Part shown: one piece after another, positions 16,326 through 19,349 of the stretch | Position numbering within the stretch: position 1 is the stretch's first letter | How the letters are laid out: each line of letters starts with the position of its first letter | DNA from: JBCBTJ01 sp964597685 | GTDB lineage: Bacteria > Pseudomonadota > Alphaproteobacteria > Caulobacterales > Hyphomonadaceae | Assembly (NCBI GenBank): GCA_964597685.1 | Contig: CAZQZC010000040.1 | Coordinates: forward strand, 1-19,349 | DNA length: 19,349 bases | Reading direction: 5' to 3' | Notes under the pieces: model-generated | What the model saw: only the letters and a program-made list of their open reading frames with translations | Databases searched by the model: none | Told to the model about the DNA's origin: nothing | Program-made: the position numbers and the translations under genes

Positions 16326-17531
16326 ATGACCTCCGAAAATGGAATCTGGTCAAGTCCCTCTGGTCCGCTTAAACAGCCCGCCATGAAAGCCGCCGCCATC
16401 ATCGTCGCAGCCGGCGCCGGATTACGGGCCGGCGGCGAAACGCCGAAACAATTCGCACCGCTCCTCGGCCGACCCGTTCTGCAATGGAGCGTGGAAGCAT
16501 TCAGGCGTCACGATGGCATAGCCGACATCGTCGTCGTGCTTCCCAAGGACGACCAATCGCTTCCATCCGGAACCGATCTCGCGGGTGTCCGCACGACGCC
16601 GGGCGGCGACTCGCGGACACAATCGGTCCTCGCAGGATTGGCCGCCCTTGATCTAGACGAGGATACGCCTGTCTTAATCCACGATGCGGCGCGGCCCGGC
16701 TTGAACGCCAAGATTATCGACGCCTTGATCGACGCGCTGGAGAATTTCGATGCGGCCGCGCCGGCCCTGCCCGTATCGGACGCCCTCAAACGGGTCTCAG
16801 AGACCGGCCTTCAGAACGTCCCCCGAGACAAGCTTCATCGTGTGCAGACGCCGCAGGCCTTTCGTCTGGGGCGAATCCGCAGCGCGCTGGAGGCGTCCGG
16901 CGGCGATCTCGTCGACGATTTGGCGGCCATCGAATCAACCGGCGGCACCGCGACTTTGGTGCGTGGTCACCGCCGGCTTGGAAAGATCACCTATCCTGAG
17001 GATTTCCTAATTATGGCCGACCTTCTTAATCATATGGCGGCTGCGCCGCGGATGGGCGCCGGCTTCGACGTGCACGCCTTTGAAGAGGGCGACAAGGTTG
17101 TCCTATGCGGCGTTGAAATTCCCCACACCCAGAAACTCTCAGGCCATTCAGACGCCGATGTCGGGTGGCACGCTTTGACGGACGCGATTCTCGGCGCCAT
17201 GGCGTTGGGCGATATCGGGGACCATTTCCCGCCGTCGGATCCGAAATGGAAAGGCGCCCCGTCGAATCTGTTTCTGGAGCACGCGGTTAAACTGGCTGCG
17301 GCGAACGGGTACGCCATCTCAAACGCCGACCTGACGATTATCTGCGAAGCGCCGAAGGTGAAACCGTATCGCGAAGCGATGAGGGCGAAAACAGCGGAGA
17401 TCCTGAACGTTCCCCTCAGCGCGGTGAGCGTGAAGGCCACGACGACTGAGAAGCTTGGCTTTACCGGCCGGCGCGAAGGGATTGCAGCTGAGGCCGTCGC
17501 CGTCTTGGCGGCGCTGCGAGAAGACGGCTAA
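16326..17531 (+). CDS. ispDF: bifunctional IspD/IspF of the MEP isoprenoid pathway
   Basis: The fused enzyme performs two MEP-pathway steps: CTP-dependent conversion of MEP to CDP-methylerythritol (IspD) and cyclisation to MEcPP (IspF). The IspD half (20-235) shows AAGAGLRAGG with KQF (28-43), PGGDSRTQSV, HDAARP (119-124) and QTPQAFR. The IspF half (242-401) shows the zinc ligands D248 and H250 (GFDVHAF) and H282 in SDADVGWHALTDAILG, plus the C-terminal TTTEKLGFTGR. Such fusions are typical of Alphaproteobacteria; fusion places the first and third of three consecutive enzymes (IspE lies between) on one chain. The ATG at 16326 has AAAAGAG upstream; the internal ATG at 16383 starts exactly at the conserved IspD N-terminus but lacks a purine-rich leader, so the 19-residue extension is uncertain. 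Confidence 0.95.
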   Translation: MTSENGIWSSPSGPLKQPAMKAAAIIVAAGAGLRAGGETPKQFAPLLGRPVLQWSVEAFRRHDGIADIVVVLPKDDQSLPSGTDLAGVRTTPGGDSRTQSVLAGLAALDLDEDTPVLIHDAARPGLNAKIIDALIDALENFDAAAPALPVSDALKRVSETGLQNVPRDKLHRVQTPQAFRLGRIRSALEASGGDLVDDLAAIESTGGTATLVRGHRRLGKITYPEDFLIMADLLNHMAAAPRMGAGFDVHAFEEGDKVVLCGVEIPHTQKLSGHSDADVGWHALTDAILGAMALGDIGDHFPPSDPKWKGAPSNLFLEHAVKLAAANGYAISNADLTIICEAPKVKPYREAMRAKTAEILNVPLSAVSVKATTTEKLGFTGRREGIAAEAVAVLAALREDG

Positions 17532-17540
17532 ACTCAAGCC

Positions 17541-18032
17541 ATGTTTCCAGATCGCCTCCGCAATCTCGCACTCCTTGTCTCGGACGATGCTCGTCAGAAG
17601 CGATTGAAAATCGCAGCGGCTGAAAGCTGCACGGGCGGGCTGCTCGGCGGTTTGCTGACCGAATTCTCCGGATCATCTGATATCTTCGACCGCGGCTTCG
17701 TTGTTTATTCCAACCGCGCCAAGCAAGAGCTTCTCAACGTGCCCGGCGACATGCTCGCAGATTACGGCGCTGTCTCCGAACCGGTGGCGCGCGCCATGGC
17801 GGAAGGCTGTTTGGCCGAGAGCCGCGCGAACATCGCCGTTGCGATCACCGGGATTGCGGGCCCCGGAGGCGGAACCCCACTGAAGCCCGTCGGCACGGTT
17901 CATCTCGCCTGCGCACGCGAAAACCGCCCCATACTCCACGAAATGGCTCAGTACGGCGATATCGGACGGACGGAGGTGCGCCTGGCGAGCCTGGAGACCG
18001 CGCTTAATCTGATACGAGCGCAGGTGGCGTGA
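17541..18032 (+). CDS. nicotinamide-nucleotide amidohydrolase (short CinA/PncC type)
   Basis: The 163-residue protein corresponds to the C-terminal CinA domain alone, like E. coli PncC/YgaD, which deamidates nicotinamide mononucleotide to nicotinate mononucleotide in pyridine nucleotide recycling. Conserved blocks are AAESCTGGLLGG (26-37), the substrate-site segment VVYSNRAK (54-61), and TGIAGPGGGTPLKPVGTVHL (103-122). The N-terminal MoCF-like domain of long CinA is absent and there is no room for it: the gene starts 9 bases after the ispDF stop, so it is a natural short form in an ispDF operon. Its last 29 bases overlap the end of ratA on the opposite strand. The symbol is left blank because both cinA and pncC are used. 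Confidence 0.92.
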   Translation: MFPDRLRNLALLVSDDARQKRLKIAAAESCTGGLLGGLLTEFSGSSDIFDRGFVVYSNRAKQELLNVPGDMLADYGAVSEPVARAMAEGCLAESRANIAVAITGIAGPGGGTPLKPVGTVHLACARENRPILHEMAQYGDIGRTEVRLASLETALNLIRAQVA

Positions 18033-18480
18033 CGCGCGCGTATCGGCGATCAGCCTCGGCCACAAACGCAGCGACGAGCCGATCGACAGCCAAGCCGAAA
18101 TTCGCGCGCAGCAAAGCTTGTAAGACGAGGTTCTTGAACTCGTAATCGATGAAAAAGCGCACGTCGGTCTGACCGTCCGGGCGCTCGACGAAGCGCCAGG
18201 TGTTGGCGAGCCGTTTGAACGGCCCTCGGACGAGATCGGTTTCGATCGTCATGGCCTTGGCGTTTGCCGCGACATTCGTTGCGAACCGCTCTTGAAAGCC
18301 CTTAAATCCAACGATCGCCTCTCCCACGCAGCGATCAACGCTAGCGCCGGTGCGCTCTCCGCTGACGCGCATGGTTTTGATCCAACGAATGAAGTCTGGA
18401 TAGCGACGAATGTCGGACACGAGGTCGAAGAGATTCTGCGGCCGGTGCGCAATGGTGATGGTCGTTTCGTAGATGGCCAT
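18004..18480 (-). CDS. RatA/Coq10-family START-domain protein
   Basis: This 158-residue protein matches the polyketide cyclase/START family of bacterial RatA and mitochondrial COQ10, which binds ubiquinone or related lipids and supports respiration. Recognisable blocks are the N-terminal strand with LFDLVSDIRRYPDF (17-30), VRGPFKRLANTWRF in the middle, and DYEFKNLVLQALL toward the C-terminal helix. Members next to lipA are common in Alphaproteobacteria. The ATG lies 5 bases after the lipA stop, so the two are co-transcribed. The last nine or so residues (VTPPALVSD) run over the end of the convergent cinA-like gene and look like an extension beyond the conserved fold. The toxin role reported for E. 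coli RatA is not implied here; a coenzyme Q-related role is more likely in this context. Confidence 0.9.
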   Translation of the reverse strand: MAIYETTITIAHRPQNLFDLVSDIRRYPDFIRWIKTMRVSGERTGASVDRCVGEAIVGFKGFQERFATNVAANAKAMTIETDLVRGPFKRLANTWRFVERPDGQTDVRFFIDYEFKNLVLQALLRANFGLAVDRLVAAFVAEADRRYARVTPPALVSD

Positions 18481-18485
18481 ATGTC

Positions 18486-19349
18486 TTACGAGGCCCCAGC
18501 GAGGTGGGCGTCGCGCGCCGCGCGCAGCCGGGCGAAGTCTTCGCCCGCGTGATAGCTGGACCGGGTCAGCGGGGATGCAGACACCATGAGGAAGCCCTTG
18601 GCGCGTGCGATCTCCTCATAGCCGCGAAACTCGTCCGGCGAGACGTATCGATCGATGGCCGCATGCTTCCGGGTTGGTTGAAGGTATTGGCCGATCGTCA
18701 GGAAATCGATGCCGGCGGACCGCATATCGTCCATCACCTGCATGACCTCGTCGCGGGTCTCGCCGAGGCCGACCATCAAGCCGGATTTGGTGAATTGGGC
18801 TGGATCGCGAGCCTTGACCTTCTCCAGCAGACGCAACGAATGATAGTAGCGCGCACCCGGACGGATCGAGAGGTACAAGCGGGGCACAGTCTCAAGATTG
18901 TGGTTGAACACGTCCGGGCCGGCGTCGATGACGCGGTCCTCCCAACCGTCTTTGCGCAGGAAGTCCGGTGTCAAAATTTCGATCGTGGTCTCCGGCGCCG
19001 CGCGTCGGATAGCGCTGATCACCTGAACGAAGTGCATCGCACCGCCGTCTTCGAGGTCGTCGCGGTCCACCGAGGTGATCACGACGTGCTTGAGCTCCAT
19101 CGAGAGCACCACCTCGACCAGCTCGGTCGCCTCCTGCGGGTCGATCGGGCGCGGCCTGCCGTGGGCGATCGAGCAGTAGCTGCAGTTGCGGGTGCAGATC
19201 CGACCGTTGATCAGGAAGGTCGCGGTGCCGTCTCCTGCCGTGCGTGGCAGCACCAGCGCATCGCCCCGATACACCGCCGCCAGCTCCGCGTAGATGGCTG
19301 GCAACTCGTCTCCGGAACGCGCCTTCAGCATGCGCGCGGGATCGTTCGC
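18486..19349 (-). CDS. lipA: lipoyl synthase LipA homologue, N-terminus beyond window, auxiliary-cluster cysteines replaced
   Basis: LipA is a radical-SAM enzyme that inserts two sulfurs into octanoyl chains on lipoate-dependent enzymes. The frame stays open to the window edge; residues are counted from the Met at 19331. The radical-SAM motif C46-x3-C50-x2-C53 (ICTRNCSYC), TSVDRDDL, EILTPDF, NHNLETVPRLY, GLGET, IGQYLQPTRKH and the C-terminal RSSY (257-260) are classical LipA. The N-terminal CX4CX5C motif that holds the sulfur-donating second cluster is missing. Aligning TAGDGTATFLINGRIC with the equivalent E. coli segment needs no gap and puts V20, A25 and T31 at the three cysteine positions. 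No other cysteine exists in the visible protein. It sits in the usual lipA place before ratA. It may be a lipoyl synthase with altered sulfur supply, or a paralogue of different function. Confidence 0.85.
   Translation of the reverse strand, partial: ANDPARMLKARSGDELPAIYAELAAVYRGDALVLPRTAGDGTATFLINGRICTRNCSYCSIAHGRPRPIDPQEATELVEVVLSMELKHVVITSVDRDDLEDGGAMHFVQVISAIRRAAPETTIEILTPDFLRKDGWEDRVIDAGPDVFNHNLETVPRLYLSIRPGARYYHSLRLLEKVKARDPAQFTKSGLMVGLGETRDEVMQVMDDMRSAGIDFLTIGQYLQPTRKHAAIDRYVSPDEFRGYEEIARAKGFLMVSASPLTRSSYHAGEDFARLRAARDAHLAGAS

Noticed and set aside
19170..19349. Frameshift hiding the missing LipA cysteines
   Set aside because: Reading the other - strand frames upstream of GTATF, I did not find CEEA- or CPN-like sequence, and the alignment in the annotated frame is ungapped from T31 to C46.

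Overview
The window looks like a stretch of alphaproteobacterial chromosome of moderately high GC content. Gene order carries the argument: dusB(nifR3)-ntrB-ntrC, ntrY-ntrX-trkA-trkH-hfq-hflX, mazG, a fused ispDF, a short cinA, and ratA next to lipA are neighbours typical of Alphaproteobacteria. The order-level assignment is uncertain. An NtrC without the GAFTGA loop is best known from Rhodobacter relatives, but I would not assign an order on that alone. I see no insertion sequences, prophage genes, tRNAs, rRNAs or CRISPR arrays, and no stretch over 300 bases lacks a gene.

Layout, left to right. (1) Positions 1-3713, + strand: the last codons of an ABC ATPase, then a very large ABC-2 type permease fused to an M1 metallopeptidase. 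This is the most accessory-looking part. (2) 3877-4698, + strand: mazG, ending 8 bases from the convergent hflX stop codon. (3) 4707-12744, - strand: a run read as ntrY, ntrX, trkA, trkH, hfq, hflX. It combines a membrane two-component system, a potassium uptake pair, an RNA chaperone and a ribosome-associated GTPase. (4) 12843-16291, - strand: dusB, ntrB, ntrC, the classical nitrogen-control operon. (5) 16326-18032, + strand: ispDF and the short CinA/PncC amidohydrolase, divergent from dusB. (6) 18004-19349, - strand: lipA (open at the window edge) followed by ratA. The end of ratA overlaps the end of cinA by 29 bases.

Most of the window is conserved housekeeping and regulation. Three things stand out. 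The lipoyl synthase homologue keeps the radical-SAM cysteines and the C-terminal RSSY motif, but all three auxiliary-cluster cysteines are replaced in an ungapped alignment (V20, A25, T31); these normally hold the cluster that donates sulfur. NtrC lacks the sigma-54 contact loop and has a shortened AAA+ core, so it probably does not work with sigma-54. The ABC permease-M1 peptidase fusion has a one-residue-longer zinc-site spacing and no GxMEN motif, and its partner ATPase gene lies immediately upstream.
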